This document shows positions 26,701-46,914 of a DNA stretch of 64,000 nucleotides, in pieces (the first letter of the stretch is position 1; each line of letters begins with the position of its first letter). This DNA is from Chrysomallon squamiferum (Eukaryota > Mollusca > Gastropoda > Neomphalida > Peltospiridae): assembly GCA_012295275.1 (NCBI GenBank), contig CM022672.1, positions 20,940,628 through 21,004,627 on the forward strand, written 5' to 3'. The notes under the pieces were generated by a model. The model was not told where the DNA came from and did not search any database. It was given only the letters and a program-made list of their open reading frames with translations. The translations under genes were made by a program, and so were the position numbers.

Positions 26701-27983
26701 ACGTCGTGACAGCCGTGATGACCATTTTAGTTCAGTCATCGTGTGCAGAAATATATTTCTATGTGAAGGTATCTTGTCTGTAGACGACGGATCATTAACA
26801 TTTGGTTTATAAATTAAAGATGAAATCGTCATGAATCATGCCATTATTGCTAAGTATTTTATGGATGTTTTTGCCATCAAATAGCTCTCCTCAGTTCACA
26901 GTCTGGTAAACAGTTAATAATGGTATTTGGTTAAGTATCGTTTTAAACAGGACACTGACAAAGGTTTGAGAGGGCTGTAATAACAATATTAACCATACGT
27001 TTTCGATATAATGGTTGCAGGAAATGTTCTGTACAGTTTTCCTGAAGTTAAATATTACTAACACTCTGAATTGGATGAGGGTTTACATGATTTCAGAAAG
27101 GAAAGGCATTGTAGTGAGCATTATTTTCATTACAAGGGAAAAAACATCAAATCGGAATGCAGATAGTGGTGCTTCAGGGGTTGTATCCTCAACCCTATTT
27201 CTTTCATCTGGACAGTATAAAATTAGTGAAAACAATCTGATACTGTAACCTATTCAGAGGCAGTGGTGGATTACCGCGGAAAATTCGAGGATTACTGAAT
27301 GTGTGTAATTTTTTAAGATAAATATATTCCTGGACGTAAGATTTTCTTTCTTCATTTCTCTTTTCTTTCTGTAACAATTTTATACAAACTATTTATTTTT
27401 TTATATCAAACACCTGTTTGTTAAGCAGCAGACTTCACCTCCAGTCATTAGTTGGACATGTAACTACAAGTTTTACCTACAACACTGTAATCTAGTTGTA
27501 ATATATTTACATTATTCTTAAGTCGTAACACACACAATTGCCATCACATACCACTACTACTGTTACAGGGTCATTTAAAACAATGCAATATTGAAATTGT
27601 CATGCAAAATTTTCCCTAATTTTCGTGTTGTCATACACATTTTATTTTTTATTACATTTTTTGACGTGTATTATTATTATTATTATTACTGCATCAGGTT
27701 TATTATATATTCATTATTATTATTAGTCTTACCTTCTTTTGTAATGTCCTTGTTTCTTTTCCTTAACGAATGAAACCAACATGTATCCTAACAAAACAAA
27801 GATTTGATCATAGTTATTTTGGTCTAATCTGTGTTCAGACTGGCTAAACTTCAGCGAAATGATTCACGGCAATAAACTTGGCAATGAATTAGATAGCTGT
27901 ATTTCAATATAATTATAAAGTTACAACCATCTAATTCATTGTTAGTTTCCATTATGGTTCTGTAAAAGTTAAACAGTGTGCAT

Positions 27984-28020
<37 letters not shown>

Positions 28021-28750
28021 TTTATTTATTTATTTCAAGAATTCATCATGAGCATATACAAATACGCAGATATATACAGGAACATTTTTATATATCTTTT
28101 CCTTGGAAACACTGGCTTTACTCAAATATACATTTCCGAATATTTGAGTTAATATTACTCACATTTGTAGTTTTAGAACACTGGCTTTGTAAATACAGTG
28201 TGTTTACTGTTATTGAGTACAGTTTTATACTGTATACATAGATTCTGTTACAGATTAGTCCGAGAGGGGCGGTCGCTGGCATAAAATAGAGGAATTAAGC
28301 CTGAATCCATGTATGGGTTATTACTGTGGAATAAGACCATGAACAGAATGAGGTTTAGTTTATGCCTTGGACATTTTTCATCTGATAATTATTAGCTTAA
28401 TGATAGCCTCGTTAGATAGGAGATATTTGTGTATGCTCAATATCGGGATTCATGTTCATGTTTAATACTGCATATAAATATTTTATTACAGTAACGATCA
28501 TGATTATGTAGAAATAAGAATTAATTTTGGTATCTGTATTGCATATTCCTGGAATTAAAACAAACCGTTTTAATTTTTTATATTTTATTTATTTATTTTT
28601 TTTTTTTTTTTAGGAAAAATAAAAATTCAATACAAAACCATTGCATTATTTAGATTTAGTATCGGCAGCTTTTCTAAATAAATTATGTAATTTGTAATAT
28701 TTTTTGCATTTTTTTTTTGAGTTTTAATTAATTTTTTTTTTTATTTATTT
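22808..28750. other. Mostly gene-free stretch between VARS2 and the EGF-like gene
   Basis: Contains TA, AAT and A/T runs, the candidate minus-strand exon at 24099-24234, and a CRE-like TGACGTCA at 26391-26398. The 5' non-coding exon of the EGF-like gene probably lies here. No other coding exon stands out. Confidence 0.5.
24099..24234 (-). CDS. Possible first coding exon of an unrecognised minus-strand gene
   Basis: An ATG at 24234 opens a frame of about 45 codons starting METSLFLKPVGRHRFEKGEY and continuing with TVERIVTETPGVSDV. It ends at a good donor (AG|GTAAAT, around 24099); an earlier GT (GGCAAG|GTATCC) is also possible. The stretch is richer in CpG than its surroundings and reads like real protein, but I found no continuing exon between here and the VARS2 3' end, so the gene is unproven. 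It could instead be a degraded exon or an exon with a distant partner. Confidence 0.35.
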
Positions 28751-28751
28751 C

Positions 28752-28753
28752 AG
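28752..28753 (+). promoter_or_regulatory. Splice acceptor opening the start-codon exon of the EGF gene
   Basis: A T-rich tract ending in CAG directly before 28754, 60 bases ahead of the ATG. It implies an upstream non-coding exon, so the promoter is further 5' and was not located. Confidence 0.5.
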
Positions 28754-28813
28754 GTTATTGAAGATGTTGTAAATATAGAAATGATATATCTAATGGTCAC
28801 GTGATGTGATTAG

Positions 28814-30573
28814 ATGATGCGGCAGACAACACCAACCATCTTTCTGCACGCACTCTCCAGTTTCAACATAATTCTTATATGCCTGGCAAGTAAGTAAATC
28901 AATCTTAAATGTCAAATTTTAACAATGTTAGAGTTTTGAGCTTAGAATCCATGATTATAAGTTTTTAATTAATCTGTTTACTTATGAAATTTTTAAATAT
29001 TTATTTAGAAGAATTGGTAGAATATATTTTGAAATGGTTGTCTGTATTAAACAGAACGTTTTGAAGCAATTAATTATTATTCTTTATTTTGCTTATTTTC
29101 TCAGATAAAGTTATTTGTAATGCAATAGTTACACTATTATAAAAAATTTACAAAATACTCACACACAAACCAGGCACGCGCATGAATGCCAACACCAGTA
29201 TAAAAAAACAAAACAACAACAACAAAAAAAACACCCCAGAAAACCACAGGAATTATTAAATGAATTTAAATTATATATGATGTAAATATATTCAACATTA
29301 AGACAAAATTTTGGACTAGTATTATACTAAAAACGTTATACATACTTTTCGCGCATTTCTGTATTCCTACACCACCACCCTGAAGGTGTTTACTTAGAAA
29401 ATTAAGATAATTTCTATAGGTATTGTTAAAATATCTTTGCCTGTTCTTTAACAACTTGTTAGTTATCTCACATTTTCACAGCTGTTACCTAATTCAGACA
29501 TTATTAACAGTATTTCGTCTTCGTTGAACTAGTGTTAATTACTGTAATTACATTAAGAGGCGTTTCTCGATTTAAGGATATAACACTGTCTCTTTTGCTA
29601 TCACCTTTACTGGTTCTGCTTATCATCAAAAACAAATTTTACCGAAATTTTATACACATATTATTTTTCGATTTCAGCCAATGGAAGTACATTTTGTGAT
29701 CATGTCCAGTGCAAGAATAATAGTCCATGTCGCACGACCACCTTGTCTCACAAGAAAGGTGGAAGCGACGTCTCTGCCGAATGCGTGTGTCACGGCAAAT
29801 GGACAGGACCCCGGTGTGAATCACTCATTCACTTGACTTCTCGACGTGTTCGTGGAAGTAATGTCGAGCTTGAGATTAACGCTGGACCCAAGTCCAGTGA
29901 CAGTTCTAAACATACCGGTTACACACGTTTTACGCTTCTCTACTGGACCAACAGTTCGGACGAATCCTGCGTTATGATACAGGAATTGACGTCACTTGTG
30001 AAAAAGGTTGATGGCCTGCTAGCTAACACACAGTACACTTTTTGTGTTGAAAGCGGAACCGTTGATTCGTGCTTTCCGGCATTTCAAAACGAGTCACTTT
30101 TGACGCCTAATTGTTTATCCCTCGTTACGGGAGAATGGCCATCTAGTCGATCAGTTCGGGAATTCAACGTTCCTGCCATTGCTGGGACAATTATCATAGT
30201 TATTTTAATCATTACAATTCTTGTTGCAGCCGTCGTTATACGGAGAAAACATTTTCTTTTGTTCGATAATATATTTGGACTGTGTAGATGTACCCGTTGT
30301 TGTTTTTCGAAAAGTCGTTCTCGATCGCCGCGTCGAACAGCGGCAACGGATTTAATTGTCTCCCCTGATTCTCCACTAGTGATGGCACCAAAACATGAAT
30401 ATTCCACATCTCGGCCTGGCAAACCTAAACTCCGCCTAAGTAAAAGGGTTTGGGGCTATACTAACTACAAAACAAAGAACAACAAAAACATGGTTTTGAC
30501 GACAGTTCTTGAATATCCTCAAAACGAAGACAGAGTGTTAATGGAAAATGTGGCTTTGACAGAAACGTCTTGA
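28814..30573 (+). CDS. EGF-like / FnIII-like single-pass membrane protein
   Basis: Two exons, 28814-28889 and 29678-30573, joined in phase 1 across a GT-AG intron; 323 aa. A TAG directly before the ATG fixes the start. Residues 1-25 are a signal peptide (hydrophobic FNIILICLA end). Cysteines 32, 37, 43, 61, 63 and 72 have EGF spacing (C-x4-C-x5-C-x17-C-x-C-x8-C). Residues ~85-170 resemble a fibronectin type III fold (FTLLYW, then GLLANTQYTFCV). A membrane span lies at ~190-213, followed by RRKH, a Cys-rich stretch (CRCTRCC) and a basic Ser/Arg cytoplasmic tail of about 110 residues. The EGF-FnIII-TM order is that of the C-terminal half of vasorin-type proteins, but there are no leucine-rich repeats. 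Probably a cell-surface adhesion or signalling protein; exact identity unknown. Confidence 0.85.
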
Positions 30574-30600
30574 TGCAAAATTTATAGTGTTTTATTATTA

Positions 30601-30651
<51 letters not shown>

Positions 30652-30918
30652 CATGTAAAAGTATGCGGCTTGTTGCAACCGAGTTTAAAAATACTCACTA
30701 CATGTTAGCTTCTAAAATTTTCTGTTTAGAAAATTTATCGGTCAAATTTTCATATATAATACCTACTTATTATTATAGAATGGTAACTTATATGTGTATA
30801 TGTGTTTGTGTGTGTGTGTGTGTGTGCGCGCGCTTTTCTATGGTACATATATATCCAATGTATGTATGTTGGTATGTAAGTACGTATGTTGAAAAGTTAC
30901 GTTTTTATAATAATATTA

Positions 30919-30924
30919 AATAAA
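30919..30924 (+). terminator. Candidate poly(A) signal of the EGF-like gene
   Basis: AATAAA 346 bases after the stop codon, beyond an ATT microsatellite (30595-30650) that would lie in the 3' UTR. Confidence 0.5.
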
Positions 30925-31666
30925 GACAAAATTTAATTCTCTGCATCTCTGTTGCACTAAACATTATTTTTGTATGCACTAGTTATTGTTCAGATTGTTG
31001 AAAACTGTGTGATAAACTCCTTCAAAATAACTTAACGTCTCGTTGGACTTGTAATTAGGTTTAACAGTTTCTTAAATACGAAGCAAAAGTGATAAATTCG
31101 ATTTTGAAATCAAAATATCAATAAAAGTTATTACTTGGTTTGCATTACAAATTTATTAAATTAACCCTAAAATTTTGGATTTATACCTTATGAATATAAC
31201 TTTTAATTCTATTAAAGATTAATTAAAACACTTGCCAGAATGCTCTGTGTTATGTTTATATTAGTCGTTGTATTTTTTTCTTAAAGATATGCAATTGTAC
31301 AAAAAAGGTTCGATAGATATACATACATACGCTAATTCTTTGTGATAATATGTAGTAATTAACAAGAGAATAACTTTAATATTAATAACTGTGTTATTTT
31401 AAACAGATATCATTTGATAAACAAATAGTAACAAATCTCTGGCTGGCTGAGGAATCTGTTATTCTGTTGCCACATTTTATCCTTAAGACAATATTTTAAT
31501 AACTTGTATAGTTTTAAAACATTTAAAATAAAATTAAAATAAAAAAATAAAAATATGACTTCAAACAGATACATGTAGCTGTGATACAACGATAAGAAAC
31601 TCATTTCCTCTAATGTCGACGGTTCATATTTATTTATTTTCAGAATTAAAATAGAAAAGAAATCTC

Positions 31667-31672
31667 TTTATT
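31667..31672 (-). terminator. Candidate poly(A) signal of the SLC5A9-like gene
   Basis: AATAAA on the minus strand about 30 bases after the stop codon. The EGF-like gene ends on the other strand less than 1 kb away, so the two are tail-to-tail. Confidence 0.5.
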
Positions 31673-31700
31673 AATCATGAACATCATCCATGTATTAGTC

Positions 31701-39389
<7,689 letters not shown>

Positions 39390-40238
39390 GGCTGAAGTTG
39401 CAAGAAAATGTATGCAGATCTACAAAGTCCTGTCATCTGTCTTGTGCGAGCAGTCCCTGAACATCACACTACTTACGTTATTAACCACAGACCCAGCGCC
39501 CTATATGATTTTAAAAACATTTACATAGGCTCGCTGAATGTTTGTGTTCTGTTTACAAAGGTGTAGTGTTATCTTCAGCTCTGTTCAGGATCTTAGATGT
39601 AAGCTGTCCATAAGACTTGACATAGATTTCAACTGTTGTGGTTATGACTTTGTTTAAATGTAATCTGCGAAGCAGTGAGTGAGAAACGTACGTTTTGTTG
39701 TTTTACAATGGTGTTGTGATTTGTTTGTAATAAATTATTATTACAATTTTTATTCCTATCGGTCATTGCTTAATTGTTGATTGTTATTAGAACTGTAGTT
39801 ACACCTGCTATGTTCTTAGGAAATGCTTCTAAATTTAAAGAAATTATAATTAATTAATTTTCTTCTTATTAAACTTTTATATTGATTTATATCATCATCA
39901 TCATCATCATTTTTTTTTTTATATTTAATTATAATGTATGTATTTTATAATTTTGTCTTATTTACTATTGCTGGAAGAGGAAGTTTAAACAATTTTTCAT
40001 TTCAAATGTCATTTTCCTTCAGACTATACATAAAACTTTTTGTGTAATAAGTTAGATCGAGTAAACACGATATAATTAGTCACTGATGGAAAAAAGTTTA
40101 AATATGGACACGTTCACCAAAAGGAAATCGTTCTCATAATATATCATAAGTTTAATTAGGACCTGATGTTATAAAAACATGTGCATGTCAAACACACTAA
40201 AGTGAGGAAAGACGGAAACAGCCAGACTCTTAAATGTA

Positions 40239-40275
<37 letters not shown>

Positions 40276-41667
40276 CTGGTTTTTAATTACTGACTCACTG
40301 ATTCTTTTGTTTAGTTTCGATTATTTATTCACCGAATATTTTATTTTATTTACCCAGCAAACTTATTTTCTTTCATTTTACTTTATTTGAATTTTATACG
40401 AATTTTACTTATTTCTTAACAATAATCATCTGGAAACAAAAACTTCCCTGATTTAGAAGATATCTCCTTTTTTTTTCAAATTCATTCTCAGGCTTCGATG
40501 TAAATTGAAAACATTTGTGCGTTATATGAGAACCATACATGTGTAAAACATAAAGATATCTCATTTTGTAAACCCTGTAAATTATTTCATTGTCAGAATG
40601 TTATTAAATTTCGCCTTATCTCAACTTGCATAATCTGTAGTTTACGATAACGCAAGAAAGAAAGAAAAAAAAAGAAAAGAAAAGAAAAAGAAAAAAAAAA
40701 ATAATAAATATAAAATTAAATTTAAAATAAAAATATCAAAATAAAAATTAAAAAAAAAAAAAAATCAGCCCGCCCCCAAAATGTATTTTTTTCCTTTTCT
40801 TTAAAACTGAAACTTCTTTTCTAACAGAGGAATAGTTGATTCCTCTATTATTATTATTATTATTATGCTGTCTTACAGTTTTGTGGAATGTGTATTGAAG
40901 TGTTAATTTTGACTCTGATTTGATTTCTGTGATATCATAATTTGAAAAAGTCAACTAATTTATCTAAATTTATCTTTTTGTTTTATGATTTTTTTTTTTT
41001 TGTCGTTAACTACTAACGAACTATAAGTTATATTTATGTGAATTTCTGGGTATGTGTGTATACGTATATGTGTGTATGTATTTATTGCATATGTGGACGA
41101 AAACATGCACACACTAATGTATATATGTATGTATATGAATATTATGTCTAAGTATCTATAAAATTATTCATGAAAATTCGGTTCATAATTACCAAAGGAA
41201 ATCTATTATAAACAAATTTATTTTCAGTAATTAGTATAAATATAATCATTGTAATGAAAGAAGAATATATTTACACATTTTTCTTTTAACAAATATTTTC
41301 GATAAAAAGGTGATATTAACGTACAATGAAAAAGACAACAACAAGAAAAGAATATAAGAATTATTTGTATAGAACATAAATCAAAATGTTTCTATTAAAT
41401 ATTTACGAATAATACCTTTACGTGAATTTCTGGTATTTACTGCACCAAACAAATAGTTTCAGTTAAATAATATAAACACTAATACTAAACATTTACCGCT
41501 GTCATTTTACCAAATCAGCAGAGATGCAACAGTTAAATTGATCACAGACATGTTTATGATGGCCGCTGTAGATATTTTTGTATTCATTCCCTTCTACAAC
41601 TCCAGGTAAAGACAAGATATAATCTCTGTTAATTCAACCATGATTAACCATGACTGAATCCTCTTTG

Positions 41668-41668
<1 letters not shown>

Positions 41669-41749
<81 letters not shown>
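41669..41749 (+). repeat. (AAT)n microsatellite
   Basis: About 27 AAT units. Confidence 0.97.
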
Positions 41750-41750
<1 letters not shown>

Positions 41751-41975
41751 TTAATGCTAATGATAATGATAACGATGATGATGTGGATCATAATGATGCG
41801 ATAAAAGAATGCAGTAAAATTAAATACACAGGTATGGAGATCAATGTATCAATTATCTTTTGTCTCTGATTCAGTCAGTTTGTAAATTACACATGAACTA
41901 CATATTAGAAAATATTCATTGTTCATCACAGAGGTAAACACGCTATTACACAAGACACACCACTAACAGAAAGAA

Positions 41976-41976
<1 letters not shown>

Positions 41977-42050
<74 letters not shown>
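41977..42050 (+). repeat. (GA)n microsatellite
   Basis: About 35 GA units just past the GPCR poly(A) signal. Confidence 0.97.
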
Positions 42051-42052
<2 letters not shown>

Positions 42053-42089
42053 GCAAATTCTGTATTTCTGAGTAAATGAATTTTTCACA

Positions 42090-42095
42090 TTTATT
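42090..42095 (-). terminator. Candidate poly(A) signal of the GPCR gene
   Basis: AATAAA on the minus strand 43 bases after the stop codon, just before a GA microsatellite. Confidence 0.45.
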
Positions 42096-42137
42096 TACAT
42101 TTACATATATAATCACTTATGTTTTTATATCATTAAT

Positions 42138-43600
42138 TTATCTACAGGATTTACATGTCAAAAGTTTAACTATTTCACTTCTGAATTTCTGACAACAAAA
42201 TCCGTACACAATAGGATTGGCCACACTGTTAATGAAATAGGATCGTAACAAAATATTATGCGCCAGTTCCCTGCCACCGCCTGTTCCACTTAAAGAGTTT
42301 TTGTCTAGAGCTTTAGCTGCCATGAGAACAAGATGAGGCAGAAAACTCAGAATGTAAACAACAGTAATAAGGAACAGCATCAGAGTTGTCTTTCTTGCGT
42401 TGGATTCTCTTCTGGCTGCCCCCGTTACTGTTGAACTGCGTCTATCGAACGAACGTTTCGAAACGTTTCTTGTTGTGTCAGTTGGGTTCCGTTTTCGCTT
42501 TTTCTCAGGCTCTTGTCGCGCTGAACACCTAGGGTACGTTTGATGTATCTTTTCTCCAGAACTGTCTCCACCGAAACCGAAGATACTAATTCGTTTGTTG
42601 TGACCGACTGTATTGTTCTGCTCTGGTTTTTGTTCCATTGTTTGCTTTATTATTGCAGTTCACAGCTGCATCTTTGTCACATACAGGCCAGACGAACGAA
42701 TCAGATCTCTCGTCTGCCATTTTACCTGGGGTGTAGGGACTTTGAAGAGCATCGACTGAAGTAAATGTGCTTAGAACAGTCGTCGTGAGGGTCGTTAAAG
42801 AAGCGCGGTTCTCCTCTGTTGTTGGGGTAGATGTAGTGTGGGGAACTTGCAGCTTCCGTCGAATTTGGACTACTGTCAGAACAGGAAACGCTGCTTTTGG
42901 CTGAAGATCGCACTTTTAGGCCTTTCCTTTCAAATCGTCTGTGACGCCAGATTCTTTTGCCAATGAGAAAATAAAGAATACTTAGTCCCAGTGCTCCTAT
43001 TGTAAATACGCAGAACTGTAGTGAGTTGTACAAAATAGGCAAAAGTGTTCCTTGAAATCTGTCTTCAGTGGAACAGTCTGCTCCTGTAATTAACGGATTC
43101 TTTGTACTCACGGTTCTCTTTCCATACAAAAACACAGCAGGAGCCGATAGAAGAAGAGATATGAAAAAGCAAATGAGGATAATTATGTTAGCCATCCTGG
43201 TCGAAACCTGTTTTCCAAGAGGAGAGCAGATCTTTTTGTATCTGTCAATGGCAACGACGAAAAGAATCATTCCAGAAGCGAAGGCCGAGAAAGAATTAAG
43301 CGTCCGTATCATTTTGCAACCGGGTGAATTTCCAAAAGTGTAATTCTGTAGCATGTCCACAATCTCACCCGGCATCGCAACAGTGCAGCTGATCAGATCG
43401 AACACAGCCAGTGCCAGAACGAAACTGCGAGTTGTGTTGTGTTTCAGCTTATTCTGATATATGTACAGAACGAGCAGATTCCCGATCACACCAATCCCCA
43501 TCAGAATACCCAGCAATCCCATAGCTGGCAACATGAGATTGGCGAATCTCTGATTCAAAATTTGAAGACTTTGATAGGTTGTATCTTCTGTTTCATTCAT
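42138..43600 (-). CDS. Class A (rhodopsin-type) G-protein-coupled receptor, probably peptide-type
   Basis: Two reading blocks. The first (43600 to 42726) has N-glycosylation sites at N2 and N86, TM1 with GN at 40-41, TM2 with LAxxD (D68), the C95-C176 disulfide pair, DRY at 119-121 at the end of TM3, TM4, TM5 and the start of a long intracellular loop 3. It runs into AG|GTAAAA, a good donor at 42725. The second block, to the stop at 42138, ends loop 3 with many Arg/Lys/Ser residues, then TM6 (FLITVVYILSFLPHLVL), TM7 with NPIVYG, and a short tail ending in Cys residues. The frames differ, so a short intron of roughly 140-170 bases must lie between; acceptors at about 42586 or 42560 keep phase but have weak pyrimidine tracts. 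A T-rich acceptor before 43686 suggests a 5' UTR intron. The IDRYKKIC motif is like orphan and cholecystokinin/orexin-type receptors of lophotrochozoans; the ligand is unknown. Confidence 0.85.
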
Positions 43601-43686
43601 TGTGATATTGCAGTCTGTACTGACAATCTTATTGTAATTTGTTTTCTTTTAATAAAAACCTCCTTTTATGAGTGAACGTGTTGCAT

Positions 43687-43689
43687 CTA
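43687..43689 (-). promoter_or_regulatory. Splice acceptor in the 5' UTR of the GPCR gene
   Basis: On the minus strand a TTATGTTTTTTAG acceptor precedes position 43686, 86 bases ahead of the ATG. The true first exon and promoter must be at higher coordinates; the CpG-containing stretch at 45100-45250 is a candidate. Confidence 0.45.
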
Positions 43690-44891
43690 AAAAACATAAA
43701 CAGACATAGAGTAAGTTACAGGAACTAAAATATAAATATAGATAATATCATTTAATAAGATAAATGACAGATTTGCTGGAAATGTCTAATAGTAAATAAA
43801 AATTTGATTTTATGTTGCACAAAGCAACTTTTTATTTCCGATGAATAAATCACAAGTTCTGAAAGGCAGATCTCTATGAAAGTATCGACTTCGGTGCTAA
43901 CATGTAAATGAATAGCCTCAACATTTCATATCAGTGGATCAAAATGAACATGCAATTACTATAAAATGAAAAAATGATAATGGTAAAAATTTTTATACAG
44001 TCTACTATATAAGCATGTTATTTGTAAGTCCATTTATACGTACATATGCACGCGTTACAAGTAAACAACGTTGTGTAAACAATCGTTTCGGGTTATTGGG
44101 TGCAGATCTCTTCATCATTTAACGCACATGACATCGGATGTGATATGCTATTATTATCAAAATATCTGCATGCCACACAACTTAACACTAACGATTATTA
44201 AAAAGCGATAAAGGTTTGGCGCGGAGAAAAAGAATGATGTCGCCAAGGGTCACAGCGGTCAAACAGTCATCGTGTCATTACCCCCACCAAGATTTGTAGA
44301 AGCAAAGACTTCCATCTCAAGAGGCATGCAAATGTGTGTTTCCGACTGATGTAAGTCGTACTGTGAACACAGCCACTGTTCAAAGGTCTTTGTTTACATC
44401 AGACATGCTAAATTTTAAACTTCAGAGTCATCGCATGCAGTCGATGCAAACATATGACATAGAATTTTGATCATTACACGACTGTGTTTATGAAATAAAT
44501 GCTATTTTATGTGGTGGTTTTCAACGCTTTTGAGTCTTATGATTTCGAGTTCTAAGTTCAAATGACTATTATGTATGGTTTTCTGTATTTAACTGCATGC
44601 ATGATGATCAAATATGCTGATATTAGAGGCATTAATTATTTTATCTTTTTCCTTCTGTGCTTGATAATGTTATTCGCACTAAAAATATAGAAAGAAAAAC
44701 ATTAGATTATAAATATATCTTTGTCGTGTACTCAGTTTGGCAAGCAGTGGTTTACGGGGGGGTTTCTTTGTTTTTCTGCGGGGTTTTCCTCTTCCCCTGA
44801 AATTTCTGTGTATGAAATGATATCATGATAATAGTGAAAATATGAGCATTTGTGCAACCTCGATGTACTGTCGTTATTTTAAATCGTCTGC

Positions 44892-44927
<36 letters not shown>

Positions 44928-45830
44928 TAATAAAAAATGCTGGGAAGATAAATATTAATGTTATTCTTCTGTAATTAAATATGCTCGGACAACGCCTAAA
45001 AATGTTTATTTACTTTCCCATGTCTGTAAATAATAATAACTCATAACTCATGCAGGTTAAGTGCAGATATGACATCATGAATAGTTCATTTCAGTGTCAA
45101 CCACAATACATCATCACCGTGGCCGCACCGGAACTTCTGAAGAGTTCGGTTATCACGTGCACTTGTTGATCTGGGACAAACGGAAGACACCGCATGAGCG
45201 CGTGCGTGGGTTGAGCTGGACATACGCGTTCATGGGTTTACCACGGCTGAATCAGAAAGTTTAAAATTAGAAATGACAAAAGAAATACATATAATTTATA
45301 ATTAAATATGACATCTGCTACCATCACTATAATCAAGGAAAATGATATTTTCCACTTTGTATTTAAACTTAACAAAAGCAGTTTTCGCCAACATTTTGCT
45401 ATGATTTGAATACTGGTCTATAGTACTGAAGAGAAAAGGTGACGTGAAATGTCAAAGGTCATTGTCAAATCGGCCTAGTTTTCAATTTCAAGTCATGATA
45501 GTGAATTCACCCATTTAACTTAAAACTTTTATTACAAATATCTCGGTCTCGGTCGATGCTGATATCGCATCCGTTGATTAAAACAATTAATAACTGGTTC
45601 ACAATGGTTCTCAAGGTGTATATTATATCACAACATCGAATTCTTGTCCAGATAAACGACTGTTACATAAATAAATAAAAGAAGCAAACGCGTAACGCAA
45701 ATTCTCTTATCAGAAATAACATTTTGAGCATGAAATAAATGAGACGCAATAATAAGAGTCACATCAGTCGGAAACAGGCGCACAGGTGTTGTCAAACTCA
45801 TCATCTAAGATCAGATATTTTATAGTTCAT

Positions 45831-45868
<38 letters not shown>

Positions 45869-46042
45869 CAGTTTTGTTCCTGTCAGTTATTCTAACTTCA
45901 TGCACAGTTTAAATTAGTTATAGAACTGACACGTGACTAGTACTTCCTGATTTTAATTGCATTTGTCTTAAAAAAATATTATTTATTTTATAGAATGCAC
46001 AAACTGAAGGATAGAAAGACAGATGGGAAGGAGATAAAGACA

Positions 46043-46045
<3 letters not shown>

Positions 46046-46123
<78 letters not shown>
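46046..46123 (+). repeat. (GA)n microsatellite
   Basis: About 38 GA units. Confidence 0.97.
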
Positions 46124-46128
<5 letters not shown>

Positions 46129-46398
46129 CATTAGTGATACATATCATGGTCGGAATAGAGATTTATATTTTATATTTTTTAAATAAAATCTTTGTATGAA
46201 AAAACAATCTTCAATTTCGGTATGAGGAATTTGCCTCATGTGCCTCAATATAATTACGGCCATGCACTGTTAAAATGCAGTTAAAAATAGCTTAATGATT
46301 TTTATTCTTCAACGCTTCTGTTGTAAGTTTCAACTGTATCATATCATTTGACATAACCAAATACCCTAAGTATGTTGATTAAAGACGCAAATATTTCT

Positions 46399-46434
<36 letters not shown>

Positions 46435-46874
46435 TTATCCCTCCAATTCTGAGCTTAAATTGTCAGGATAATGTCAGAAGTTTAAGGAACTGAAATATTT
46501 GGAGTCCAGCTCTATTTTTTTAACAGAACAAAAAAAGAAAAAGAAAAAAAAAAAACAAAAAAAAACACATCGAGTTTTACCAAAAACTAATACTTTAGTT
46601 TCCTAAACATTTATATTTTTTTTTTACATCTGTATAACTTTATTCCTTCCTTCCTTCCCTTCTTACTTTATTTACTTAGGCCAGGTCAGGTTTAGCAGAG
46701 GAAACCAAATCACAGAAACACACCCAAAGAACAAGACAAACTGTAAACACAGAAGATAAATTAGTGAAAGCAAATAAACCAGTTGATATCAGAGAAGAAA
46801 AGAACTTAAAAAAAATAATAATAATAATTTAAGAAAATTAAAAATGAATGATGATGATGATGATGATGATGATG

Positions 46875-46914
<40 letters not shown>

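Larger units (their letters stand above)
39420..42080. other. Gene-free stretch between the transporter and GPCR genes
   Basis: Upstream of the SLC5A9-like start and downstream of the GPCR 3' end, so it should hold the transporter's promoter. It contains GT (40241-40274), AAT (41669-41749) and GA (41977-42050) arrays and A-rich DNA. No coding exon seen. Confidence 0.6.

Noticed and set aside
30084-30422. 112-codon minus-strand ORF
   Set aside because: Shadow of the EGF-like gene's coding exon.
41594-41791. Poly-Ile ORF
   Set aside because: Translation of the AAT microsatellite.
42540-43675. Plus-strand ORFs over the receptor gene
   Set aside because: Shadows of the minus-strand GPCR coding sequence with no family match of their own.
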